The translations under genes were made by a program, and so were the position numbers. From contig NZ_AP025488.1 in assembly GCF_024347475.1 (NCBI RefSeq), positions 992,001 through 1,056,000 on the forward strand: a DNA stretch of 64,000 bases. Direction: 5' to 3'. Positions 1 through 8,459 of this stretch are shown one piece after another. The DNA comes from Vibrio fortis (GTDB lineage Bacteria > Pseudomonadota > Gammaproteobacteria > Enterobacterales > Vibrionaceae). Position 1 is the first letter of the stretch. The number at the start of each line of letters is the position of its first letter. Below the pieces are notes generated by a model. The model was not told the origin of the DNA and ran no database searches. It saw only the letters and a list, made by a program, of their open reading frames with translations.

Positions 1-1055
1 ACTTTAAAGATGGTGATTTTGTAAAAAAAGGCGATGTAATCGCACAACTGGATGACACGACAGCTAAGGCTGATTTAGACAAGGCAAAAAGTTCACTGGC
101 TTTAGCCAAATCTAAACTCAAGCGTGTGCAAGAGCTACTCAAAAAGCAGCCGGATTCAATGTCTCAACAAGATGTTGAAGAACTCAAAGAGCAAGCAAAC
201 TTGGCAGCCGCAGATTTCCGTCAAAAAGAAGCACTAATGAACAACTATTTGTTGGTTGCGCCGTTTGATGGTCAGCTAACCAACTTTAGCCACTCTGTTG
301 GCAGTCGAATCGACAGCTCTAACGTGTTGGTGAGTTTGATCAAACTTGATCCGGTTGAGGTTCAATACTCAATTGGACAGTCAGACTTAGGCTCTGCAAA
401 GCTTGGTCAACAGGTATCGATTGAAGTGGATGCTTTTGCCGGAGAAACGTTTAAAGGGGTAGTGGATTATATTGCTCCAGCTGTTGATGAGAGTTCAGGT
501 CGTGTCGAGATTCACGCTCATATTAAGAACCCCGATCATCGCCTTGTTCCGGGTATGTTTGCCAAATTAAACCAAGTGACTAGCGATGAGGCTCCGGAGT
601 TAGTGGTATCTCAAAACGCAGTCCTGGCTAAAGACAATACCCGTTTTGTTTGGGTGGTGAACGGAGAGACGATTGAACAAAGAGTGGTTGAGCTTGGTGT
701 TAATACCAACGATGGTCACGTTGTCATTGAAGATGGGCTGCTACTGGGTGAAAAGATTGTTGTCACGGGTCAACAGAATCTAAAAAAGAGCTCTTTGGTT
801 AAAGTGATCAACACCTCACCAACGGAATCGGTATCGGAATCAACAACCTCTGTAGAAGTACATGGCGGGCCGAAAGCCTATTTAATTCATGAACCGGAAA
901 ACACATCATCGGTAGAAAATGGTTCAGATGGCAATTCTCCAGAAACCATTCAACCAGAAACGACAGAATCAGTGATTTTAGATTCAAAAAATGAAAACTC
1001 ACCACAAAAAAGCACGGAAGCGAAGCAAGTAGGAGTGAACAATGAAGCTTCCTGA
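1..1055 (+). CDS. RND efflux periplasmic adaptor (MFP/HlyD family), 5' truncated by window
   Basis: The reading frame is open from base 3, so the gene begins before the window. An internal GTG at 126 is not the true start, because coding upstream of it reads as the lipoyl/barrel-sandwich half and coiled coil of a membrane fusion protein (motif DGDFVKKGDVIAQLDDTTAK). What follows is the second half of the barrel-sandwich, the beta-barrel and the membrane-proximal domain. The family bridges an inner-membrane RND pump and an outer-membrane channel. The last 80 or so residues are an unusual low-complexity Ser/Glu/Thr-rich tail. The stop overlaps the start of the pump gene by 14 bases, so the two are translationally coupled. 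Substrate cannot be told from sequence. Confidence 0.93.
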   Translation, partial: FKDGDFVKKGDVIAQLDDTTAKADLDKAKSSLALAKSKLKRVQELLKKQPDSMSQQDVEELKEQANLAAADFRQKEALMNNYLLVAPFDGQLTNFSHSVGSRIDSSNVLVSLIKLDPVEVQYSIGQSDLGSAKLGQQVSIEVDAFAGETFKGVVDYIAPAVDESSGRVEIHAHIKNPDHRLVPGMFAKLNQVTSDEAPELVVSQNAVLAKDNTRFVWVVNGETIEQRVVELGVNTNDGHVVIEDGLLLGEKIVVTGQQNLKKSSLVKVINTSPTESVSESTTSVEVHGGPKAYLIHEPENTSSVENGSDGNSPETIQPETTESVILDSKNENSPQKSTEAKQVGVNNEAS

Positions 1056-4000
1056 GATTTGTATTAAGCACCCGGTGTTTGCATCGGTGCTTAGCATCGC
1101 TATTGTATTGATTGGTCTACTATCCTTTCAGAAATTATCCATTCAATACTTCCCTGAACATAAAACACCATCGGCTACGGTTACAGCCGCGATCAATGGT
1201 GCTAGCGCAGAATTCATGTCACGTAATGTTGCAGACAAGCTCATAACAGCAGCAACTGGGCTTGATAGCGTGAAAACTATGACCACAGACTGCCAAGAAG
1301 GTACCTGTAGTCTAAAGATCATGTTTGAAGATGACGTAGACGATGTTGAATACACTGGCTTAATGAACAACCTACGCAGTAGTGTTGAAGCAATTGGTGA
1401 TTTTCCGCCGAGTATGACAGATCAGCCGACGGTAACGGATGACTCTTCCGATACAAGCATGCCAAGTAACGTGATCACCTTTGTTAACTCAGGCAACATG
1501 TCAAAGCAGGAGATGTTTGATTACATCAGCCAACAAGTTGTACCTCAATTCAAGCACATTCAAGGTGTGGGTGGTGTGTGGGGGCCATATGGTGGTAGCT
1601 CGAAAGCCGTACGTGTTTGGTTACAACCGGATCGTATGATGGCACTTAACATCAGTGCGTCTGATGTCGTCGGCACACTTAGTTCTTACAACGCGACCTT
1701 TACGGCGGGTACGATTAAAGGGCAAGTTCGCGATTTCTCCATTAACCCTGTAAACCAAGTCACCAGCGTTGAAGATGTTCGTGATCTTGTAATTCGAGTC
1801 GATAATGGAAAGATCATCCGCGTTGGCGACATTGCCGATGTGAAAATGGGTGAAGAGAGCTTAACGCCAAGTATCCTCCGCGTTGATGATAAGCTGGCAA
1901 TGTCTATTCAAGTTCTGCCACTTAAGAGCGAAAACCCAGTTACGGTAGCAGACCGAGTAAAGCTGCAGATCGAAGATATCCAGTCGCAGTTGCCAGAAGG
2001 CATTGAGATGAAGATGGTTTACAACCAAGCTGACTTCATCAAAGCAGCAATAGACCAAGGCTTTATGACGCTAGTAGAGGCCGTTGTTCTGGTATCAGCG
2101 GTTGTGGTTATCTTTTTGGGTTCTTTCCGAGTCGCTTCGATTCCAATTATCATGATTCCAGTGTGCGTTATTGGCGTATTTGCTGTGATGTGGGGGCTAG
2201 GTTTTAGCATCAACGTTCTCACCATATTGGCGATCATTCTCGCAATTGGTTTGGTTGTGGATGATGCAATTGTGGTTGCAGAGAACTGTTATCGTCATAT
2301 TGAAGAGGGCGAGACGCCACTGAATGCCGCGTTAAAAGGGTGCCGAGAGATCGTGTTCCCAGTGATTGCGATGACGCTAACTCTAGCTGTCGTTTATCTA
2401 CCTATTGGTTTGATGGCTGGCCTAACTGCTGATTTGTTTAGACAATTTGCATTCACGTTGGCTGCGGCCGTGATTATCTCTGGTTTTGTGGCGTTGACCT
2501 TGTCGCCAATGATGAGTGCGTACCTAATGAAGCCGGTATCCACACCTGCAAAATGGTACTCAGTTGTTGATTCCAAACTGAATAAACTATCAGACTACTA
2601 CAGTGCTGAGTTGAACAAATGGTTTGAACGCAAAGCTCTGATGACAGGAATTGCTTTAGTCATGGTGGCTCTATCTGCAGTTGCTGTATGGAAAATGCCT
2701 CAAGTTTTGCTACCGACTGAAGATACTGGCTTTGTAGAGGTGACATCAACGCCCCCAACAGGTGTTGGCCGTCAGTACCATCTAGACAATAACGCCCAGC
2801 TTAGTCAGGTATTCAAAGACAATGATTCTGTGGAAGCGAACCTATCTTACATCGAAGGCACGCCAACGAACCACGTTTTACTGAAGCCTTGGGGCGAGAG
2901 AGAGAAATCCGCAGATGAACTGGTTAATGAGTTCATTGCTAACGCTAAAAGCAGTGTGTCAGCTTACGGCATGTCTTTTAAAGTGCGTACTGCAGATAAC
3001 CTCAATATCGCGACTAACATGGTTCTTGAGCTGACGACGGTGAATCGAGATACCGATGCGCTGTCTGAAACGGCACATAAGGTCGTTGAAGCGTTAGAAA
3101 GCTATGAAGGTGTGACCAACGTCAGCAACTCTATGTTACGTGACCAACTACGCTATGACCTTTCAATCGATCGTAATGCCATTGTGTTGTCTGGTGTTGA
3201 TTATGGCAATGTGACCAATGCACTCTCGACTTTCCTGGGTTCGGTGAAAGCGGCTGACTTGCAAGCAGACGACGGTTATACCTATCCGATTCAAGTCCAA
3301 GTTAATCTTAATGCTTTAGGTGACTTTAAGGTATTAGATAAGCTATATGTCGATTCAGAATCTGGTCAGCGACTGCCATTGTCTCAGTTTGTATCGATCA
3401 AACAAGTGACCTCTGAATCGAACTTTAAAACCTTTATGGGTCAAGACAGTGCTGAAATTACCGCTGATTTAATGCCTGGTTTTACTCCTAGTGACGTTAA
3501 AGCATACGTTGACCAAGCGGTACCAGAGTTGCTTGATGAGTCTCAGAGTTATGAATTCAATGGCGTGGTGAAAGATCTTATTGATTCAAGTGCAGGGGCA
3601 CAGGTTCTATTCGTGTTGGCGCTTGTCTTTATTTTCCTAATCTTGGCGGCGCAGTTCGAAAGCTTTGTCGATCCGATGATCATTCTACTGACAGTACCAC
3701 TGTGTATTGTGGGGGCTGTTTTGACTTTATCGGTATTTGGACAGAGCTTAAATATCTACTCTAAGATCGGTTTGCTAACCCTAGTCGGCCTGGTTACCAA
3801 GCACGGTATCTTGCTGGTGGAATTTGCGAACGAACAGCGCAAGAAGGGGGCGACAGCAAAACAAGCGGCGGTAGTGAGTGCACGTTCTCGACTCAGACCT
3901 ATTCTAATGACGTCTTTGACGATGATACTTGGTTCATTACCATTGGCACTGGCAGAAGGGCCTGGTTCATTGGGTCGCATTAATATCGGTTTAGTCCTAG

Positions 4001-4119
4001 TTGGTGGCTTAACCGTTGGTACTTTCTTCTCATTGTTCCTAGTACCCGTAGCTTATGTTGGAATGGCAAACCTAAAAAATGCGGACCTCCTTGCCAAGTT
4101 GAGAACGAAAGCGGCTTAA
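1042..4119 (+). CDS. RND efflux pump permease (AcrB/MexB-like superfamily)
   Basis: 1025 residues, the normal size for an HAE-type RND permease. N-terminal TM1 (about 11-31) is followed by a large periplasmic porter domain, a TM2-TM6 block around residues 340-500, a second periplasmic domain and TM8-TM12 around 850-1010. The TM4 motif GLVVDDAIVVAEN holds the adjacent Asp pair of proton relay. The gene overlaps the adaptor gene. No outer-membrane channel gene follows; a strong intrinsic terminator comes 33 bases after the stop. Drug or solute specificity is not predictable here. Confidence 0.95.
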   Translation: MKLPEICIKHPVFASVLSIAIVLIGLLSFQKLSIQYFPEHKTPSATVTAAINGASAEFMSRNVADKLITAATGLDSVKTMTTDCQEGTCSLKIMFEDDVDDVEYTGLMNNLRSSVEAIGDFPPSMTDQPTVTDDSSDTSMPSNVITFVNSGNMSKQEMFDYISQQVVPQFKHIQGVGGVWGPYGGSSKAVRVWLQPDRMMALNISASDVVGTLSSYNATFTAGTIKGQVRDFSINPVNQVTSVEDVRDLVIRVDNGKIIRVGDIADVKMGEESLTPSILRVDDKLAMSIQVLPLKSENPVTVADRVKLQIEDIQSQLPEGIEMKMVYNQADFIKAAIDQGFMTLVEAVVLVSAVVVIFLGSFRVASIPIIMIPVCVIGVFAVMWGLGFSINVLTILAIILAIGLVVDDAIVVAENCYRHIEEGETPLNAALKGCREIVFPVIAMTLTLAVVYLPIGLMAGLTADLFRQFAFTLAAAVIISGFVALTLSPMMSAYLMKPVSTPAKWYSVVDSKLNKLSDYYSAELNKWFERKALMTGIALVMVALSAVAVWKMPQVLLPTEDTGFVEVTSTPPTGVGRQYHLDNNAQLSQVFKDNDSVEANLSYIEGTPTNHVLLKPWGEREKSADELVNEFIANAKSSVSAYGMSFKVRTADNLNIATNMVLELTTVNRDTDALSETAHKVVEALESYEGVTNVSNSMLRDQLRYDLSIDRNAIVLSGVDYGNVTNALSTFLGSVKAADLQADDGYTYPIQVQVNLNALGDFKVLDKLYVDSESGQRLPLSQFVSIKQVTSESNFKTFMGQDSAEITADLMPGFTPSDVKAYVDQAVPELLDESQSYEFNGVVKDLIDSSAGAQVLFVLALVFIFLILAAQFESFVDPMIILLTVPLCIVGAVLTLSVFGQSLNIYSKIGLLTLVGLVTKHGILLVEFANEQRKKGATAKQAAVVSARSRLRPILMTSLTMILGSLPLALAEGPGSLGRINIGLVLVGGLTVGTFFSLFLVPVAYVGMANLKNADLLAKLRTKAA

Positions 4120-4152
4120 CGACAAATTCTGACAAACAAGTCTAATAAATTT

Positions 4153-4198
4153 GGCGCAGGTGAGATTGAATTGTTCACAATTTCACCTGCGCCTTTTT
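4153..4198 (+). terminator. Intrinsic terminator after RND operon
   Basis: Stem GGCGCAGGTGA (4153-4163) pairs with TCACCTGCGCC (4183-4193), followed by TTTTT. Confidence 0.9.
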
Positions 4199-4466
4199 CT
4201 ACCAAATTCTTAGTTCAAAGCGCGATTTTGTTTCACTTTTGAGAATTTTGTTAATAACCATCTCTGTATTTCATAAATATGACACCCTGTCATAAAACTG
4301 TAGTAAAAGACCTGTAAGCAGTGATTCTCGATCGCTCTCTCATTTATTTAATCTTTGAAAATTCACAGTCTGTTAACATAGAAGACTGTGTTCTAAGTCT
4401 CGTTTAATGCTTAGTGTTATTGATAGAGTGCTCACTAAAGGTCGTTATTTACATCAGATGTATTAT

Positions 4467-6227
4467 ATGAATATTAAAAATAAACTATTTTCATTGGGTC
4501 TATTCTCAATACTAGGGATGGTGTCTCTACTATTCACCACTTCTCATTTTACTCGAACGGGTGAGCAACTCCACGAAGCTACGTTGATCACCAAAGAGTT
4601 AGAAGTCCGCTTGCTCAACCTACGTCGAAACGAGAAAGATTTTCTCCTTCGAAGCAACATCAAATACTTAGATAAGTTTGAAAACAACTATCGTCAGTTT
4701 CAGGGGTTAGAATCTCAATTGACGGCCGTGCTTGAAGACTTGAATCTGGCTAATACAGCTCAGCTAAGACAGGATATTGCCGATTATCACAAAAGCTTTA
4801 CTGCGCTGGTTGCGGCATACCAAGTTTTAGGTTTGTCCGATGACCAGGGTTTATTGGGTCAGTTTCATGAAGACTTGGCGATTAGCTTTGCACGAGCTAC
4901 AGACGAAGAAAGACTTGCGATGTATCAGTTCAATGAATTGGTTGAGCAGGGTAGCCTTGATCTGAACTTACTGTCGAATGCTCAAGCAAGCTTTCTAAAT
5001 TCAGCTCAACAAGTTGTCGATCAAAAAATGAAAATTGGTCTTAAACATGATGAGGGATTGTTAGGAGAAGCGCGCGCAGCTTCGCACAAAGTAGAAACTC
5101 AGTTTAAAGAATTTTCTGGCCTGCTAAAAGACACGACAGCTGAGCAGCTCGCTAAACTCAATCTCATCAACAATGCGCTGAGTGGTACGCTACTTGTAGT
5201 CATCATTGTTTTGAGCTGGTTGATTGTGCGTTCTATCGTCGGTCGTATTGAGTCGCTGCTGACGGTTATCCGTCGTATTGTCGATTCGAACGATGTCTCA
5301 ATTCGTTCAGAGTTAAAAGGGCACGATGAGTTGGGTTCATTGGGTGAATACTTCAATCAGTTGTTGGATCAGTTAGAAAAACTGATCTCTGCATCTCAGA
5401 AGAAGTCTCAGCAGCTCACGTCAAGCACATCTAACATGCACAATGAGCTGGAAACGGTCATCAAGCAGTTTGATGTTCAAGCTAACCACACAGGCGAAAT
5501 GACCGTTTCTGTGCAAGAGATGGTATCTACAATCGGTGAGATCTCAGAAAGCACAGCAATTGCCGCTGAAGGCGTACAAAAAGCCCGTCTTAATGCAGAT
5601 AAAGGCCGTGAGGTTGTGGTTGAAACCATCAATAACATTACACAACTGTCTGAGCGCTTATCGAGTAGCCAAGACTCTATCAGTTCATTGAACCATCATG
5701 TTGATCAGATTGGTGATGCGGTGAACATTATCCAAGGTATTGCTGAGCAGACGAACCTGTTAGCACTGAACGCTGCGATTGAAGCAGCACGTGCAGGCGA
5801 GCAAGGTCGCGGTTTTGCGGTAGTAGCGGATGAGGTTCGAGCTTTGGCAAGTCGTACGCACCAATCAACAACGGAAATCACCAACGTTGTATCAGCGATT
5901 CAAAGCCAGATGGAAGCGTCGATGGCGGAAATTGGCGAGTGTAACTCTCAAGGCCAACGTACATTAAGTGATTCTGAGTCTTTAGATTCAAGTCTACAGC
6001 TCATCCTAAGTGATATGGAAGACATCCAAGGCAATTCAGAGCGTATCGCGTCTGCGATAGAAGAGCAGGGTGCGGTTATGGCGCAAGTGAGTGATTCAAT
6101 TACTGAGCTAAGTGCTATCTCGAACCAAAACACAGCTTCGGCTCAGCATTGTTTGGTTGAAGTGGATAAGGTTGCGGCTCAAGCGAGCGAAATGGACAGT
6201 GCGGTCGCACAATTCAAAACGTCATAA
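4467..6227 (+). CDS. Methyl-accepting chemotaxis protein with helical ligand domain
   Basis: Transmembrane chemoreceptor. The open frame begins at 4407, but the segment MNIKNKLFSLGLFSI starting at 4467 is the natural N-terminus with TM1; no start has a strong ribosome site, so this choice is by protein pattern. A periplasmic all-helical domain follows (LRRNEKDFLLR motif typical of HBM/PilJ-like sensors), then TM2 around residues 250-272, HAMP, and a signalling domain with the highly conserved hairpin tip EQTNLLALNAAIEAARAGEQ. There is no C-terminal CheR-docking pentapeptide. Ligand unknown. The gene stands alone and has its own terminator. Confidence 0.93.
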   Translation: MNIKNKLFSLGLFSILGMVSLLFTTSHFTRTGEQLHEATLITKELEVRLLNLRRNEKDFLLRSNIKYLDKFENNYRQFQGLESQLTAVLEDLNLANTAQLRQDIADYHKSFTALVAAYQVLGLSDDQGLLGQFHEDLAISFARATDEERLAMYQFNELVEQGSLDLNLLSNAQASFLNSAQQVVDQKMKIGLKHDEGLLGEARAASHKVETQFKEFSGLLKDTTAEQLAKLNLINNALSGTLLVVIIVLSWLIVRSIVGRIESLLTVIRRIVDSNDVSIRSELKGHDELGSLGEYFNQLLDQLEKLISASQKKSQQLTSSTSNMHNELETVIKQFDVQANHTGEMTVSVQEMVSTIGEISESTAIAAEGVQKARLNADKGREVVVETINNITQLSERLSSSQDSISSLNHHVDQIGDAVNIIQGIAEQTNLLALNAAIEAARAGEQGRGFAVVADEVRALASRTHQSTTEITNVVSAIQSQMEASMAEIGECNSQGQRTLSDSESLDSSLQLILSDMEDIQGNSERIASAIEEQGAVMAQVSDSITELSAISNQNTASAQHCLVEVDKVAAQASEMDSAVAQFKTS

Positions 6228-6301
6228 GCTTTGGTCGTTAAACAATGGATAGCTAGAACAATTGAGACCTGAATTTCTTACTTGTTAAAACAATAAGCAA
6301 A

Positions 6302-6326
6302 GGCGCACGGTTAAGTGCGCCTTTTT
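6302..6326 (+). terminator. Intrinsic terminator after MCP gene
   Basis: Stem GGCGCAC (6302-6308) with GTGCGCC (6315-6321), then TTTTT. Confidence 0.88.
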
Positions 6327-6406
6327 AGTTTTTCTTGAATACTGTCTTCCTGTGGTACTTTTCTTGACCTATAGAATTGGTATTAAACCAGCGAGAAATT
6401 AACGAG

Positions 6407-7165
6407 TTAGAAATCGTAGTTAAGGTTCATGGAGCTGTAGATCTCGGTATTACTTTGGTCTGAGGCAACGGTTGTGTTGTAGATATACTCAGTATCGAAT
6501 GTGAGGGCGAGATTCCCCATCAGGATGTTCTTTAAGTATCCCTTTAAATTGTAATTGGTGTTCTCTTCACCGTAAGCAATACTCGCATTTCCCCCAATAG
6601 AAAAGCTCTCCGTAAACTGAACCGTCCCTTCGAGCGAGCCGCTGGCAATCAGTTCGTAGTTCTTCTGCGAGGGAAATTCCTCATCAAAAGACTGTCTTTC
6701 CGTTATACGATAACCCGGACCCATTGAGCCGTTTAGAGTGACGTGGTTTGTTTCATAGAAGTGTCTACCGAGACCTGTCATTGCAATCCACTGGTCGCGA
6801 TAGGTACCGTACTGATCATGTTCGAATCGAATCCCGGCAACCGTATAGGTTCTTGAGTTGATGTCGTAGGTGATTCCATAGTTAGTTGTATATCGGTTGG
6901 TACCATCTTCACCGTTTTCTGCGTCGGTGTAGTAGGTATCAAATTGAAACCTATGCCCCCATGTATCGCCTTTGTAGCCCAAAGAGATCCCCGAGTTAAT
7001 GGAGAGTGACGTGCTGGTATTTTGTGAATAGATGAACCCCAGTTTGGTGAGTCTCGTGTAAGGGGATTCATCAATTTCCTCTTCAACCTCAATGGAGCTA
7101 AAGACTTTTGGGCTGGTAATAAGGGCAGTACTTACAAGTAATGCCATGTAATGATGTTTATTCAT
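6407..7165 (-). CDS. DUF481 (YdiY-like) outer-membrane protein
   Basis: 252 residues with an N-terminal signal peptide (MNKHHYMALLVSTALITSPKVFS) and a body made of alternating amphipathic beta strands with aromatic girdle residues, ending in NYDF as expected for an outer-membrane barrel. It resembles the YdiY/DUF481 family, whose function is not well established; some members are linked to acid or osmotic stress. It stands alone between the chemoreceptor and the mannosylglycerate cluster. The assignment to the family is by overall pattern, not by a catalytic motif. Confidence 0.75.
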   Translation of the reverse strand: MNKHHYMALLVSTALITSPKVFSSIEVEEEIDESPYTRLTKLGFIYSQNTSTSLSINSGISLGYKGDTWGHRFQFDTYYTDAENGEDGTNRYTTNYGITYDINSRTYTVAGIRFEHDQYGTYRDQWIAMTGLGRHFYETNHVTLNGSMGPGYRITERQSFDEEFPSQKNYELIASGSLEGTVQFTESFSIGGNASIAYGEENTNYNLKGYLKNILMGNLALTFDTEYIYNTTVASDQSNTEIYSSMNLNYDF

Positions 7166-7376
7166 GGTTGATTTACAGCTAGATCAGTAGACAAAAGCAA
7201 ATAACAAGTGGGCAACGAGCCTGACTTCAATTGAGCCTTTGATTTTACGTACCGAGGTCAATAAGCAACCTGATTTGAGGCTGAATGATATTCAACAATG
7301 ATTGTTTAGGTGTTTTAGAAGTGAGTGGATGTCGGAGTAAGGGGGAAATGTCGACTGATGCTAAATAAAAAGGAAA

Positions 7377-7401
7377 GAGCTCACGAACAAATCGAGAGCT
7401 C
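7377..7401 (-). terminator. Possible weak terminator of mngR
   Basis: Two copies of the self-complementary GAGCTC (7377-7382 and 7396-7401) can pair across a 13-base loop. On the minus strand this is followed by the T-rich run TTTCCTTTTTATTTA. Confidence 0.45.
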
Positions 7402-7423
7402 ATTATTTCCAAACTTCAGTCTA

Positions 7424-8146
7424 CTACGCTTGACGCTGTCTCTTAGCAACCAAAGTGAAGCGGTAATCGTTCGAAGTAAAATAGTTACGACTGTATTCAA
7501 ATACAGTGTCATCGGCTAAATAACCGCGCGTACGCTTTTCAATGATCGGTTGCGCTGGATCGATCCCGAGTTGCTCGGCAACATCAACTGGAGGAAGAAC
7601 TGGCACCAGTTCCTGTTCACTGCGATCGATCACCATACCTTTTGTTTTTTCAATGAAGTCATACTTTGACTTTTGCATCACCTGATAAGTGAGATCTGGA
7701 AACAAATCAACCGGTAGCCAAGTCTCTTCAACAGTAATGGGATTGTTGTCCATGTGGCGAACACGTTTCACATAGAAAACCATTTCACCTTCGCTGATGT
7801 CTAAATGCTCAGACATGGCAAGTGAACACGGTTTTATTTCAAATGCGAGAACATTACTGTGAGTCACAACATCTAAGTGCGCCCATTTTTCTTGGAAGCT
7901 CGATTGCTGGTAGATGTCGTAATTGATCTTGTTCTCTTTGACATAAGTACCGCTGCCTTGAACACTTTCTAACTCATCGTTTTCAATCAATAGTTTTAAT
8001 GCTTGTCTTACAGTAACGCGACTGACTGAAAATACTTCCCTGAGCTGCGCCTCGGTTGGCAGTGCCTCGCCAACTTTGTATTCACCAGACTTTATCTTGT
8101 CTCGGATTGCATCAGCGATTTTGCGATACATCGGAAGTCTTGCCAT
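7424..8146 (-). CDS. mngR: GntR/HutC-family repressor of mannosylglycerate genes
   Basis: 240 residues. An N-terminal winged-helix GntR domain (about 1-70; motifs GEALPTEAQLR and VSRVTVRQAL) is followed by a UTRA ligand-binding domain with characteristic segments YVKRVRHMDNNPITVEETW and VFEYSRNYF. It matches E. coli MngR (FarR), including the conserved VIDRSEQE segment, and is transcribed divergently from mngA. The known E. coli relative represses the mannosylglycerate PTS and hydrolase genes; here the same role is inferred from similarity and position. Effector not visible from sequence. Confidence 0.92.
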   Translation of the reverse strand: MARLPMYRKIADAIRDKIKSGEYKVGEALPTEAQLREVFSVSRVTVRQALKLLIENDELESVQGSGTYVKENKINYDIYQQSSFQEKWAHLDVVTHSNVLAFEIKPCSLAMSEHLDISEGEMVFYVKRVRHMDNNPITVEETWLPVDLFPDLTYQVMQKSKYDFIEKTKGMVIDRSEQELVPVLPPVDVAEQLGIDPAQPIIEKRTRGYLADDTVFEYSRNYFTSNDYRFTLVAKRQRQA

Positions 8147-8274
8147 TTTTGCCTCATTAGTTCCCTAGGGAGACTAAACTTAATTAATTTGTTGTTAAAT
8201 GCCGTAATTTGACGGTACCCAATAACCTCGAATCACATTAGGGTGATAATCGTATGGGTATCTTTAGTGCTTAT

Positions 8275-8400
8275 AATACAAATTAAATAGTACATCTCAA
8301 GCTTTCTCGGCCATTTGAATGATATCTTTAAAATACAAATTAAATACAAATTTGCATTCATGAGATCATGATCACGGATCATATGTCTCTAAGTTGTATT
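8275..8400. promoter_or_regulatory. Candidate MngR operator repeats in divergent mngR-mngA region
   Basis: The 15-mer AATACAAATTAAATA occurs twice in direct orientation (8275-8289 and 8332-8346), and a further TACAAAT follows the second copy. An inverted half-site TTGTATT lies at 8394-8400, overlapping the putative mngA -10. Repeats placed between a GntR repressor and its target suggest operators. The binding site itself is inferred. Confidence 0.6.
8361..8376 (+). promoter_or_regulatory. Candidate CRP-cAMP site of mngA promoter
   Basis: TGAGA-N6-TCACG differs from the consensus TGTGA-N6-TCACA at two positions. A possible -10 TATTAT lies at 8397-8402, which would put the CRP centre near -41, a class II position. 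It fits a sugar-type PTS operon; not tested. Confidence 0.5.
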
Positions 8401-8459
8401 ATTGTCATCGTCGGCAGGGAGAACTGTCGCACTAATCCGTGACAATGGGACAGAAGGTT

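Noticed and set aside
1..125. GTG at 126 as the true adaptor start
   Set aside because: Coding continues to base 3 with clear adaptor sequence, so the gene is cut by the window edge.
8439..8459. GTG start of mngA at 8439
   Set aside because: Ribosome site spacing and the MKLTTLTN start favour 8460.
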